From NCBI RefSeq assembly GCF_900142645.1, contig NZ_FRBP01000019.1:1-41370 (forward strand): DNA of 41,370 nucleotides, written 5' to 3'. The stretch is from Eubacterium callanderi (GTDB lineage: Bacteria > Bacillota > Clostridia > Eubacteriales > Eubacteriaceae). The position numbers were made by a program, and so were the translations under genes. The notes beneath the pieces were generated by a model that did not search any database, had not been told where the DNA came from, and worked only from the letters and a program-made list of their open reading frames with translations. This document shows positions 32,468-41,113 of the stretch, in pieces; within the stretch, counting starts at the first letter, position 1; each line of letters starts with the position of its first letter.

Positions 32468-33965
32468 ATGCGGTGATTTTGTCAATTTCAGCGTTAAAAC
32501 AGCGGACCCAGTCCTGCCTTTCGGCTTCGGTGATATCGCCTTTTTCCAAAAGCTTTAAGGCGTTTTCAAAGCCATCCACCAGGAGATGGTTGATGGCCTG
32601 ATAGCGCGCCACCGTCTCGGGATCGCCCGAGGCGCTTTTCTGCCAGGTATCATGCATATAGTCAAAAATATGGTTGGTAATATCCCGCATCATTTTTGCC
32701 ATGGTAGCAATGCTGGGATTGACATAATCGGTGTTGGCCTCGTAGGTGGAATGCTCGGAAATGTTCAGCCGTCCCGCAGCCAGAAGGTCGTGGTAGGAGC
32801 TACTGCCCGCCAGGATAATCTGATGATGGTAGAGCACGTTGACAGATATTTCCAGGGTTTCCAAAAGGGCGTTGCGCTTTAAAAATTCCAGGTTGATCTT
32901 CAAGTCGTTGATAGTGGAGTCAGGCTCAAACATGATAAAACCCACACTGGGCTCGATACCGGCCTCGCGCAGCACCCGCAGAGCGTTTTCGTTGTCTGCT
33001 ACTGTCGTATATTTATTGAGCCGCTTCAGGGATTCGTCCTTGCCGGATTCCAGGCCGACAAGGATATTCTGCAGTCCGGCGTCCACCAGTGCCCTGGTGG
33101 TTTCGGGCTCAATATCGTTGGCCCTTGCCTCAATGCCAAAGCGGATATTGCGTTCTTTTAAAAGGGCGGCCAGTTTGAGTACGCGTTCCTTTCCAGCCTT
33201 TCCCGGGCCATAAAAATTGGGGTCGGTGAAATAGAAATAGCGATAATCGGTCTGAGCGATGATCTGGTCTATTTCTGCGATGATGTTTTCAGGAGAGCGG
33301 CCGCGCCACTTGGGACAGTGCATTTCATCTGCGCCATAATAGGGGTTAATGTAGCAGAAGGTGCAGCCCCCGTAGCAGCCGCGGCTCCCGAAGATATTGA
33401 CCTCGCCGCCAGGGTAGGAGGCTGCCTTGCGAAGCGGGAAGGGCAGACTGTCCAGGTCGCGGACCAGCTCACCCCGGCTGGCCTCATAGCCGTCCTTGCT
33501 CCGGTAAGCCAGGCCCTTTAAGCCACTGTAATCCGGGAGGTTTGCCATGAGGTTTATGATGGTTATTTCGTTTTCCCCAAGCATGCAGGTGTCGATGTCT
33601 GGACACCGGTCCAGGATTTCTTCATAGGCAAAAGTGGGGTAGTAGCCGTATACGGTCACATGGCTGATCTGATATTTTGCTTTTACTCTGGCAATAAAGT
33701 CGTAGAGGGTGTGGTTATCCTCCCAGTTATAAACCAGGTGGATTCCCAGCACCTCAGGCTTGTGGGCGGCGATGCGGGCTTCGATGGCTTCGTAGCTCAG
33801 GTTTTCCATATAGCCCTCTACAATGGCGGGCTGATAACCTTTTTCAAGCAGAACGGCGGCCAGATAGCCGCTGTTCAGGCAGGAGGACAGGGTGGTGTTG
33901 GCAATGTCATTCTGACGGTCCTCGCCGGGTGTTCTGGGATGTTCGAGTAGTAGGATTCGTTTCAT
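32466..33965 (-). CDS. bzaE: BzaE, B12-binding-type radical SAM enzyme of benzimidazole synthesis
   Basis: A 499-residue protein, last gene of the bza operon, starting M-K-R-I-L-L-L after GGAG. The N-terminal 150 residues look like a cobalamin-binding Rossmann domain, and the radical SAM cluster is C197-Y-G-G-C201-T-F-C204. The C-terminal 130 residues are helical. In E. limosum BzaD and BzaE are the methylases that, with BzaC, turn 5-hydroxybenzimidazole into 5,6-dimethylbenzimidazole; BzaE is needed for the last step. The assignment rests on gene order and family. The start of BzaD is similar (M-K-R-I-L-L-I), pointing to an old duplication. Confidence 0.92.
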   Translation of the reverse strand: MKRILLLEHPRTPGEDRQNDIANTTLSSCLNSGYLAAVLLEKGYQPAIVEGYMENLSYEAIEARIAAHKPEVLGIHLVYNWEDNHTLYDFIARVKAKYQISHVTVYGYYPTFAYEEILDRCPDIDTCMLGENEITIINLMANLPDYSGLKGLAYRSKDGYEASRGELVRDLDSLPFPLRKAASYPGGEVNIFGSRGCYGGCTFCYINPYYGADEMHCPKWRGRSPENIIAEIDQIIAQTDYRYFYFTDPNFYGPGKAGKERVLKLAALLKERNIRFGIEARANDIEPETTRALVDAGLQNILVGLESGKDESLKRLNKYTTVADNENALRVLREAGIEPSVGFIMFEPDSTINDLKINLEFLKRNALLETLEISVNVLYHHQIILAGSSSYHDLLAAGRLNISEHSTYEANTDYVNPSIATMAKMMRDITNHIFDYMHDTWQKSASGDPETVARYQAINHLLVDGFENALKLLEKGDITEAERQDWVRCFNAEIDKITA

Positions 33966-33987
33966 TTAATCGCTCCAGTCTTTGTTA

Positions 33988-35313
33988 TTAGGCGTCCTGC
34001 CACATAAAGATATTTCGTTTGTTATGGTAGATTTCAAGATCATAACGAACCGTTTTAAAGGGATCGGGATTATAGTAGGTGGGGAAAAGCAAATCCGTTT
34101 TGGGCGTGATAACGCCGTTCTCCAGCGCAAGCTTTTCAACCTTGGTATTTGGCATAATGCGGATCAGGTTGAGTACGATGGTACCGATGGTTTTTGAGGC
34201 AGCGTGGATGTCGTAGATCTGGTCGATGAGCGCTTTTCCCTCATCCACTGTTTTCCAGGTATCACCGGGCGTGTTGACCAGGAAATGATAAACAGTGGTG
34301 ATGCCCACGTCTGACAAGACCTTGGCAGTGTGAAGAATCTCATCGACAGTCAGGTGCTTGTCCAGAATATCCAGAGCAGTCTGACTGAGCCCGTCTGGCG
34401 ACAGGGAGAAGCACTCACAGCCGGAATCCCGGTATAGCGGGGCGTTTTCGGGAGTCAGCAGGTTTTCCCTGAAAAAGCCGCTCCAGTGGATATCCAGCCT
34501 GCGCCGGATCAGCTCTTTGCAGATGTCATCCAGATGGTTTACGGGGAAGTTGACAATGGAATCGGTGAGATGGATACGGCTGACACCGTATTCTTTGTGC
34601 AGAAACTCGATCTCATCGACCACAGACGCTGGCTCACGGCACCGCATGCCACAGCCGGAGAGAAGCGGATAGGAGCAATAGCCGCAGTTATAACAGCAGC
34701 CGCGCTTGGTTTCAACTCCTACGCTCTCCACATATTTATTGACCCTCAGATATTCCCGCGGGTCTAAAAGCTCGCGGTTGGGCATGGTATAGCTGCCCAT
34801 ATCAAATTTTCCCACAGGAGGCACCATTTTCACTTCGCCGTTTTCACGGTAAACCAGCCCGGGCAGTTTTGGCGGATGATCAATGCTGTCCAGAAGCGGC
34901 ACAATAATTTCTTCGGCTTCACCGGCGACACCCAGGTCGATTTCGGGAAATTCCCGCATCAGGCGTTCTGGAAAAAGGGAAAAGGCGGTGCCTCCGGCCA
35001 TCAGGGTAACGTCGGGCAGATAACGCCTGATAAAGGACAGGGTAATGGCAAAGGGAACGATCAGCGAGGTGGTCCTGTTGCCCAGCGGGTCCACATTTCT
35101 CAGAGAAATACCAATGATATCCGGCTGATAACTGAGCATTTTTTCGCGTAGCTCACCATAGGGGTCTGCAGCCATGTTCATATCAAAAATTTCCAGGCTG
35201 TATCGGCCAGCCTTTTCAATGCAGGAGGCCAGGGTGACAATACCGATGGGGTAGACACGCTCGATGTCCATGCCTTCCATGGATATGGCCTGAATTAGTA
35301 GGATTCGTTTCAT
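33988..35313 (-). CDS. bzaD: BzaD, B12-binding-type radical SAM methylase of benzimidazole synthesis
   Basis: A 441-residue protein. I use the ATG at 35313 with GGAG seven bases before it; a TTG two codons earlier is less likely. Residues 1-140 form a cobalamin-binding-like domain and the cluster motif is C206-C-Y-N-C210-G-Y-C213 (CxxxCxxC with an extra Cys inside). The rest is the radical SAM barrel (Y-G-V-S-R-I-H-L-T-D-S, then V-G-I-T-T-V-Y-H-F-L-V-N-T-P-G-D-T). By operon position this is the enzyme that C-methylates a methoxybenzimidazole intermediate. It is 22 bp from bzaE and 12 bp from bzaC. Confidence 0.92.
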   Translation of the reverse strand: MKRILLIQAISMEGMDIERVYPIGIVTLASCIEKAGRYSLEIFDMNMAADPYGELREKMLSYQPDIIGISLRNVDPLGNRTTSLIVPFAITLSFIRRYLPDVTLMAGGTAFSLFPERLMREFPEIDLGVAGEAEEIIVPLLDSIDHPPKLPGLVYRENGEVKMVPPVGKFDMGSYTMPNRELLDPREYLRVNKYVESVGVETKRGCCYNCGYCSYPLLSGCGMRCREPASVVDEIEFLHKEYGVSRIHLTDSIVNFPVNHLDDICKELIRRRLDIHWSGFFRENLLTPENAPLYRDSGCECFSLSPDGLSQTALDILDKHLTVDEILHTAKVLSDVGITTVYHFLVNTPGDTWKTVDEGKALIDQIYDIHAASKTIGTIVLNLIRIMPNTKVEKLALENGVITPKTDLLFPTYYNPDPFKTVRYDLEIYHNKRNIFMWQDA

Positions 35314-35325
35314 TTTCAACTCCGT

Positions 35326-36882
35326 TTACTCCAAAAGCAGCAGCGCGTAATACTTAATGACTTCACCGCGCTCACTCAGGGTTTTCAAGGACTCTCTGGC
35401 CTTTTTTACAGTGGCGAAAACGTCAATACCCGAGCCTTCCATGGACGGGCGGGAGTGGGCGTGGTTGTTGCAGGGAGCAGTCAGGTCACAGTCTGGACAG
35501 ATGCTGCAGGGGCCGGCCCAGAAAACAAAAGCTTTGTAGTAGCCAGCTTTAAAGGCAAGGGTTTCAGCCCTCAGTGCCTTGCGCTGGAAATCGCCAGTTG
35601 GCGGCTCGCTTTTTAGCAGGAGGGCTTTGCTGAAGCTGTTCACAAAGGCCTTCGTCTCATCTGCGCTCATTTCCTGATTGGTGCTGCAGTGCTTTTTATC
35701 CCAGGAGCGGCAACCGAATTTGCATTTGTTTTTGGCAAAGGGAGCGACGACCACGTCCTTGGGGTCATAGGGCATCACTTTGTCAAAGCCAATGGCTTTG
35801 ATGGGCTGCAGAATTTTCTGGACTGGTGTAATGGTCAGGCTGTCAAGTGCGGCGGACTCTCTGGCAGCAAAGATAACAGCTGTATCGGTCTGCAAAGGGA
35901 TGAGCCCTGTGGTGGACAGACCGCTGTTTTTAAGAGTCTGATCGACCCATTTTGAGTTAAAGACTTTGCCGTTATAAGTATTGATGAACATATTGATATC
36001 CGAAAAGGCCGCCTTGATGTCCCAGTGATCCAGAAAAAAGTCGTGAATCAGCAGGATGCCATCCTCTGAGAGAAGCTGGGACGCGGTTTTTAAAATACCG
36101 CTGATTTCTTCTTCAGCATAGGCGTGGACGATGTTGGATAATATGACAAGATCATAGTGGCCCTCAAGCTGCCAGTCAGGATCCAGAATATTCTGTTCAT
36201 GGAACAGAACACGGTTTTTAGTATCAATAGGACTTTTTTCAACAAGCTTCCGGGTCTGTGGCAAGACCTGGCGAATATCCACCAGAGTGGCCTGGGAGTC
36301 CTGGAACTTTTCAAGAAATCCAAGGGCAAAAGCACCGCTGCCTGCGCCGACATCCAGAATACGGGCGCCAGTCTTCAGGCCGTTTCCGAAAAATTCAAGA
36401 ATCTCTGGAACCTTGAGCCTGACAATATTGTCCATAGCCGTGATATATTCCTCACGCCGGGCGTCCATTTCGGCATCACTGATGTTTTCGGGGGGGAAAT
36501 GGACACGTCCGCCGGCTTCAAGGGCCGGCTTCAAGGTGTCCCAGTCGGCTTTAATATCACGCCGCCACAAGATGGAATTGCCCTGATAAAGCGGCTTTCC
36601 TTTAATGAGATAGGTGCTTGAGAGCGTGGTGTTATACCAGCTGTTTTCATAACAGTCTACAAGATCCAGGGTTTTTAGCAGATGCAGATAGCGGGACAGG
36701 CTGGATTCGTTGCAGTTCAGAGCTTTTGCCAGTCGGGGAAGGGGTGTGCTGCCTTTCTCCAAAAGTTCAAAAAGGCCCATATCCAGGGCCGTAAAAAGTG
36801 ATTCCGAATACCAGTAGGCAGTGGACAGATCTTCAAGATACTGTCCACCGGATGTGTTGGGGTCCCATTTAAGCGAGGCCAT
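35326..36882 (-). CDS. bzaC: BzaC, SAM O-methyltransferase fused to a DUF2284 domain
   Basis: A 518-residue protein. I place the start at the ATG at 36882, after GCAGGAG with good spacing; a start at 36903 would deepen the overlap with cobT. Residues about 10-90 are a winged-helix dimerisation domain, 150-320 the O-methyltransferase fold (I-L-D-V-G-A-G-S-G-A-F as SAM loop, L-V-I-L-S-N-I-V-H). After a linker, residues about 375-515 are a cysteine-rich DUF2284-like domain (C-K-F-G-C-R-S, G-P-C-S-I-C-P-D-C, A-P-C-N-N-H). BzaC methylates the hydroxyl of 5-hydroxybenzimidazole. The role of the cysteine-rich part, probably metal-binding, is not known to me. It overlaps cobT by 14 bp, suggesting coupling. 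Confidence 0.92.
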   Translation of the reverse strand: MASLKWDPNTSGGQYLEDLSTAYWYSESLFTALDMGLFELLEKGSTPLPRLAKALNCNESSLSRYLHLLKTLDLVDCYENSWYNTTLSSTYLIKGKPLYQGNSILWRRDIKADWDTLKPALEAGGRVHFPPENISDAEMDARREEYITAMDNIVRLKVPEILEFFGNGLKTGARILDVGAGSGAFALGFLEKFQDSQATLVDIRQVLPQTRKLVEKSPIDTKNRVLFHEQNILDPDWQLEGHYDLVILSNIVHAYAEEEISGILKTASQLLSEDGILLIHDFFLDHWDIKAAFSDINMFINTYNGKVFNSKWVDQTLKNSGLSTTGLIPLQTDTAVIFAARESAALDSLTITPVQKILQPIKAIGFDKVMPYDPKDVVVAPFAKNKCKFGCRSWDKKHCSTNQEMSADETKAFVNSFSKALLLKSEPPTGDFQRKALRAETLAFKAGYYKAFVFWAGPCSICPDCDLTAPCNNHAHSRPSMEGSGIDVFATVKKARESLKTLSERGEVIKYYALLLLE

Positions 36883-37945
36883 TGGTGACTCCTGCGTCTT
36901 CAAAGGTGAGCATGTCGTTCATGCACCGTGCGGCGCATTCTACGAGATGCATGGCCACCGCAGCACCGGTGCCCTCGCCAAGACGAAAATTAAGATTTAG
37001 AAGCGGATGCATTCCCAAAGTCTGCCACATCATCTGATGTCCTGGCTCCTCGGACTGGTGTGAAGCGATCATGTAGTCTGCGCAGGTGGGGCAGAGGCCT
37101 TTGGCAATTAGCGCGCCGGCAGTGGAAATAAAGCCGTCCACAACCACTGGCACCTTATTATAGGCTGCGCCAAGGATCATGCCGGCAATACCGGCGATAT
37201 CATAGCCGCCGACCTTTGACAGCACGTCCAGAGCATCGTTTTTATCTGGATTGTTGAGCGCGATGGACTCGCGGATAATTTTGATTTTGTGCATAAGTCC
37301 GGCGTTGTTAAGCCCTGTGCCGCGCCCTGTAATGGAGGTCAGAGGATACTCACCCATAACCGCGAGAATGGCAGCGCTGGGGGTGGTGTTGCCAATGCCC
37401 AGGTCACCGGTACCTAGAAGCTCGACACCCTCCTCCTGAATCATTTTTGTAGCGACATTGATGCCGGCTTCCAGGGCAGCGATTGCCTGTTCCCTGCTCA
37501 TGGCTGGCCCTTTATGAAAGTTTTCACTGCCGTGAGCGATCTTGGCGTCAATGATGGCACCCTTTTTTACCAGCTCGGGCATATCCTCCTTAACGCCCAT
37601 ATCCACCAGCCGCACCTCTGCACCGGAGGCTTTTCCCAAAACGTTGACGCCTGCGCCGCCGGCAACGATATTGGCGACCATCTGCATGGTTACCTCCTGA
37701 GGAAAGGCGGAAACGCCCTCCTCAGCAATTCCGTGGTCAGCCGCCATGGTCAGGATCATTTTTTTATCCACACAGGGGTGGATGGTCCGTTTAATTCCAG
37801 CCAGCTGGACGCCGAGTGTCAGGACCTGTCCCAGACTCCAGGGCGGAATGGCAAGTGATTCCACATGTGCGCAGGCTTTGGATTCCCAATCAGGGTCCTT
37901 TGGTTCAATATTTTCAATAACTTCCTTTAAAGTTAATGCACTCAT
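36869..37945 (-). CDS. cobT: CobT, nicotinate mononucleotide:benzimidazole phosphoribosyltransferase
   Basis: A 358-residue enzyme of normal length. It has the nucleotide-binding segments of the family (T-M-A-A-D-H-G-I-A-E-E-G-V-S-A-F-P, G-T-G-D-L-G-I-G-N-T-T) and the catalytic Glu324 in L-G-E-G-T-G-A. It converts the base made by the other Bza proteins and nicotinate mononucleotide to the alpha-riboside phosphate that becomes the lower ligand of cobalamin. A 118-bp gap separates it from bzaB and holds a possible internal promoter, so cobT may also be made on its own for imported bases. Confidence 0.96.
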   Translation of the reverse strand: MSALTLKEVIENIEPKDPDWESKACAHVESLAIPPWSLGQVLTLGVQLAGIKRTIHPCVDKKMILTMAADHGIAEEGVSAFPQEVTMQMVANIVAGGAGVNVLGKASGAEVRLVDMGVKEDMPELVKKGAIIDAKIAHGSENFHKGPAMSREQAIAALEAGINVATKMIQEEGVELLGTGDLGIGNTTPSAAILAVMGEYPLTSITGRGTGLNNAGLMHKIKIIRESIALNNPDKNDALDVLSKVGGYDIAGIAGMILGAAYNKVPVVVDGFISTAGALIAKGLCPTCADYMIASHQSEEPGHQMMWQTLGMHPLLNLNFRLGEGTGAAVAMHLVECAARCMNDMLTFEDAGVTNGLA

Positions 37946-38063
37946 GATAAATACCTCATTATTTGAATTTTGCAGATTTCAGGTGATCTTCAAGCTTAAT
38001 TATAGCACTAATCTCAGCAGTAATGAGAAAGATTTGCCTGATTTTCAGACCATCGTCAACGGA
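37946..38063 (-). promoter_or_regulatory. Possible internal promoter between bzaB and cobT
   Basis: The gap holds an extended -10 element on the minus strand (TGCTATAAT) without a good -35, and a weak GCCTGAT/ATCAGGC hairpin. All other gaps in the operon are under 25 bp, so this is the only likely place for separate control. Confidence 0.4.
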
Positions 38064-39347
38064 TCAGGCGATACCGAAAAATTCAGCCGCAATATCCGCC
38101 GGGCATTTGCTTTTGCCGCAGGCAGCACAGCCGTGGCTTTCGGGCTCAGCTTTCAGCTTGCTTTCCAGGTATTCCGGATCAAGGGCATTGGCAATCTGGG
38201 CTTTTTCATTCCGCGCCACCCGCGCCTTGGACATTGCCAGAGAGCGGTTCCACGCATTGCCGCCCCGTTTTAAAACATTGGCGGCATCCGCTGCGATTTT
38301 GGTCGTGCGGACACCCATACGTACATCATCTTCGTTTGGCAGGCCCAGATGTTCTGCCGGGGTCAGATAGCAGAGGAAGTCTGCGCCGTGCATGCCGGCA
38401 AAGGCACCGCCGATGGCGCCTGTGATGTTATCGTAGCCTGGGGCCACATCGGTGGCGAGGAAGCCGAGAATATAGTAGGGAACACCGTAGCAAAGCTGCT
38501 TCTGGAGCTGCATAGTGGTCGCAATCTGGTTAAGCGGCACATGCCCCGGTCCTTCAATCATGACCTGCACACCGGCCTCCAGGGCGCGTTTAGTCAGCTC
38601 ACCGGCAACAACCAGGCCCTGTACCTGGGCAGAGTCCAGAGAGTCTGCGCCTGCGCCTGGGCGGATGGCGTCGCCGATGGATAATACAGTATCGGTAGCC
38701 TTGAGAATTTCGAGCAGACGGTCAAAGTGTTCATACAGCGGGTTTTCTTTTTCGTTGTGGAACATCCACGCCGTCAGAAAGGAACCGCCACGGCTGACAA
38801 CATCGGTGACACGGCCGCTTTTTTTCAGAGCGTTTAAAACCGACCAGTTTAAAGCAGAGTGGATGGCCATGAAATCCATGCCCTCCTGGCATTGTTTTTC
38901 TACTGTAGCAAAAAGGTCATCCTCGGTCATGGCAACCATGCTGCCGTGCTTCTCAATGGCTTCGACACTGGCCTGGTAGACAGGTACGCAGCCTGCCGCA
39001 ATACCCGAGATTGCGAGGCTCTGCTTGCGCATGGCGTCAATATCGTCACCAGTGGACAAATCCATAAAAGCGTTGGCGCCGCATTCTTCCAGAATCCGCA
39101 GCTTCTTTGCTTCCATTTCCATATCATTACGGTCAGAGGATGTGCCCATAAGGCCGTTGACCTTTACATCCAGACCGCCTCCGATACCGCAGATTTTTTC
39201 ACGGCTGCGAAACTTGTTTTTGGGGATGACGATGTGGCCTTTGGCAACCCCTTCGCGTACAAATTCCGGGGTAACGCCTTCAATCAGGGCGACTTTTTCC
39301 ATTTCTTCTGTAATACGGCCTTTGCGGGCTTCTAGCATCTGTGTCAT
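38064..39347 (-). CDS. bzaB: BzaB, ThiC-like 5-hydroxybenzimidazole synthase subunit
   Basis: A 427-residue radical SAM protein of the ThiC superfamily. The C-terminal cluster motif is C-A-A-C-G-K-S-K-C (CX2CX4C), as in ThiC. Conserved stretches include A-F-M-D-L-S-T-G-D, G-M-D-F-M-A-I-H, S-R-G-G-S-F-L-T-A-W-M and M-I-E-G-P-G-H-V-P-L. With BzaA it rearranges aminoimidazole ribotide to 5-hydroxybenzimidazole in the absence of oxygen. It is 13 bp from bzaA. It is about 35-40 % similar by eye to BzaA along its length, and is not a thiamine ThiC because no thiamine genes are nearby. Confidence 0.93.
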   Translation of the reverse strand: MTQMLEARKGRITEEMEKVALIEGVTPEFVREGVAKGHIVIPKNKFRSREKICGIGGGLDVKVNGLMGTSSDRNDMEMEAKKLRILEECGANAFMDLSTGDDIDAMRKQSLAISGIAAGCVPVYQASVEAIEKHGSMVAMTEDDLFATVEKQCQEGMDFMAIHSALNWSVLNALKKSGRVTDVVSRGGSFLTAWMFHNEKENPLYEHFDRLLEILKATDTVLSIGDAIRPGAGADSLDSAQVQGLVVAGELTKRALEAGVQVMIEGPGHVPLNQIATTMQLQKQLCYGVPYYILGFLATDVAPGYDNITGAIGGAFAGMHGADFLCYLTPAEHLGLPNEDDVRMGVRTTKIAADAANVLKRGGNAWNRSLAMSKARVARNEKAQIANALDPEYLESKLKAEPESHGCAACGKSKCPADIAAEFFGIA

Positions 39348-39360
39348 TGTCTTGTCCTCC

Positions 39361-40644
39361 TTACTCTGCTCTCAAATATTTTTCAACAATCTTCATGGCG
39401 CAGTATTTACCGCACATAGTACATTCCGAAGTAAAGCTGGTGCTGCGTTCACGCCAGACGCGCTCAGCGGTTTCAGGGTCGATGGACAGCTTAAACTGTT
39501 CCTTCCAGTTCATGGCACGGCGGGCAACAGACATATCCAGATCCCACTTGACAGCCTGAGGATGTCCCTTGGCAACATCGCCGGCATGGGCGGCAATCCG
39601 AGAGGCCATGACGCCCTGATAGACATCATCGACGTTTGGCATACCAATATGCTCAGCCGGGGTGACATAGCAGAGAAAATCTGCGCCGGCATAAGCAGCA
39701 ACAGCGCCGCCGATGGCAGAGGTAATATGGTCATAACCGGCAGCTGCATCGGTTGGCAGACAGCCGAATACAAAGTAAGGAGCACCGTAACAGAGCTTCT
39801 TTTCAAGTTGTACAGTTGTGGCGATTTCATCGAGCGGTACGTGGCCGGGCCCTTTAACCATAACCTGTACGCCGGCTTCTCTGGCGCGTCTGACCAGACC
39901 GCCGAGGATCACAAGTTCCTCAACCTGAGCATGATCGAGGGAGTCGGCAATACAGCCCGGGCGCATACCGTCCGCAAAACTCAGCACAACATCGTGTTTT
40001 TTACAGATTTCAATGAGACGGTCAAATTCAGTATATAAGGGATTCTCGGTATTGTGATAGAGCATCCAGCCGATAAGGTGAGAGCCGCCGTAGCTCACAA
40101 GAGGATCAATGCGGCCTTCATCCTTAGCGCGATGAATAACTGAAAGGGTGGTTCCGGGATGCAGCGCAATGAAGGCAACGCCTTGTGACGCCTGTTTTTC
40201 AATCATGTCGAATAGATCGTCCGGCGTCATATCCAGTGCGGTGCCATATTTGGCTTCTGCGACAGACAGGGTTTCGTACATGGGCAGTGTGCCGACAGGA
40301 CGGTCAACAGTGGACAATACTTTTTCGCGCATTTCCTCGATTGGTCCACGAACTGAGAGATCCATAATGGTATCTGCATGGGCCTTGACTGCGGCGTCGA
40401 TTTTTGCCATTTCACCGTCGATGGTATCAGCTGCTTCATACATGCCCACACTGGCGCTGACCTTGGTAAACAATCCTTTTCCCACAGCTACCGGATGAAT
40501 ATTTTTTCTTGAGCTGTGCAAGATTACAATTTCCCCTTTAGCGACACCTTCGCAGATAAATTCTGGGGTAACGCCTTCTTTTTCAGCAACGTACTGCATT
40601 TCCGCGGTAATCTCACCGCTTTTCGCTTTTTCCAACAAAGTCAT
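39361..40644 (-). CDS. bzaA: BzaA, ThiC-like 5-hydroxybenzimidazole synthase subunit
   Basis: A 427-residue ThiC-superfamily radical SAM protein, first gene of the operon, with AGGAGG before the ATG. Typical segments are T-I-M-D-L-S-V-R-G-P, G-V-A-F-I-A-L-H, S-Y-G-G-S-H-L-I-G-W-M and M-V-K-G-P-G-H-V-P-L. Its C-terminal cluster motif reads C-T-M-C-G-K-Y-C, that is CX2CX3C, one residue shorter than the CX2CX4C in BzaB. The pair BzaA/BzaB together replace the single BzaF of other anaerobes. Control is by the cobalamin riboswitch and terminators upstream. Confidence 0.93.
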   Translation of the reverse strand: MTLLEKAKSGEITAEMQYVAEKEGVTPEFICEGVAKGEIVILHSSRKNIHPVAVGKGLFTKVSASVGMYEAADTIDGEMAKIDAAVKAHADTIMDLSVRGPIEEMREKVLSTVDRPVGTLPMYETLSVAEAKYGTALDMTPDDLFDMIEKQASQGVAFIALHPGTTLSVIHRAKDEGRIDPLVSYGGSHLIGWMLYHNTENPLYTEFDRLIEICKKHDVVLSFADGMRPGCIADSLDHAQVEELVILGGLVRRAREAGVQVMVKGPGHVPLDEIATTVQLEKKLCYGAPYFVFGCLPTDAAAGYDHITSAIGGAVAAYAGADFLCYVTPAEHIGMPNVDDVYQGVMASRIAAHAGDVAKGHPQAVKWDLDMSVARRAMNWKEQFKLSIDPETAERVWRERSTSFTSECTMCGKYCAMKIVEKYLRAE

Positions 40645-40760
40645 GGTTTTTAAATCCTCCTAAAACAAAAAAATTTGGTGGAATGGCGTTTTTATTTTGC
40701 CGTTCTCAGCGTGCTGCTTCGGTGCTCTGTGAACACCTTTGTCACGGGCTGTGCCCTATG

Positions 40761-40823
40761 CTGAAGTAAAAATAAAAAATCGCCTTAAAGCAAGCTTTGG
40801 CGATTTTTTATTTTCACTTCAGC
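40761..40823 (-). terminator. Second terminator in the bza leader
   Basis: TGAAGTGAAAATAAAAAA-TCGCC pairs with its complement over about 23 bp (one mismatch) around AAAGCTTGCTTTAA; the minus-strand 3' arm has GGCGATTTTTT. About 120 bp before bzaA. Confidence 0.8.
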
Positions 40824-40842
40824 GCACGACCGTTTGCTGTCA

Positions 40843-40894
40843 CGAAAAAAATGGTAAAATCCATAGCTGCTTTACCAGCTATGAACTTTACCAT
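40843..40894 (-). terminator. First terminator in the bza leader (riboswitch expression platform)
   Basis: On the minus strand ATGGTAAA...CATAGCTG pairs with CAGCTATG...TTTACCAT, then seven T's. It follows the aptamer by about 20 bases. Confidence 0.85.
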
Positions 40895-40914
40895 CGTTCA
40901 TATGCGTTAAGAAT

Positions 40915-41075
40915 CATAGGCAGGTCTCCTGACTTACGGATTAACATGAACCGACGCCTTCCCTTTCAGTGGCACTTGCCGGTCACTACCGCTTACAGTG
41001 ATGGGTTCGTTCAGGACTTCCACCTGATTCCCTATTCTCCCCTTATGGGGCACCATATCATTCGTAAATATTAAC
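40915..41075 (-). ncRNA. Cobalamin riboswitch
   Basis: Read on the minus strand: GGTGCCCC...GGGG, GGGAATCAGGTGGAAGTCC, AACGAACCC, GCCACTG and the B12 box AAGTCAGGAGACCTGCC, in the standard order. It controls the bza operon, probably by ending transcription at the hairpins that follow when cobalamin is bound. Confidence 0.95.
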
Positions 41076-41084
41076 TTGATCTTT

Positions 41085-41113
41085 ATTATAACGGCATTTT
41101 TTTCTTTTTGCAA
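41085..41113 (-). promoter_or_regulatory. Sigma-A promoter of the bza operon
   Basis: On the minus strand: TTGCAA (41113-41108), 17-bp spacer, consensus TATAAT (41090-41085). The start lies only a few bases before the riboswitch. Confidence 0.88.

Noticed and set aside
39025-40038. Plus-strand ORF of 337 codons opposite bzaA/bzaB
   Set aside because: Antisense to two well-supported genes; spans their junction; no recognisable domain or ribosome binding site.
38064-40644. The two ThiC-like genes as thiamine biosynthesis thiC copies
   Set aside because: They are paired, followed by cobT and two radical SAM methylases, and controlled by a cobalamin rather than a TPP riboswitch.
40739-41074. 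ORF in the bza leader
   Set aside because: The region is fully explained by a cobalamin riboswitch and terminators on the other strand.
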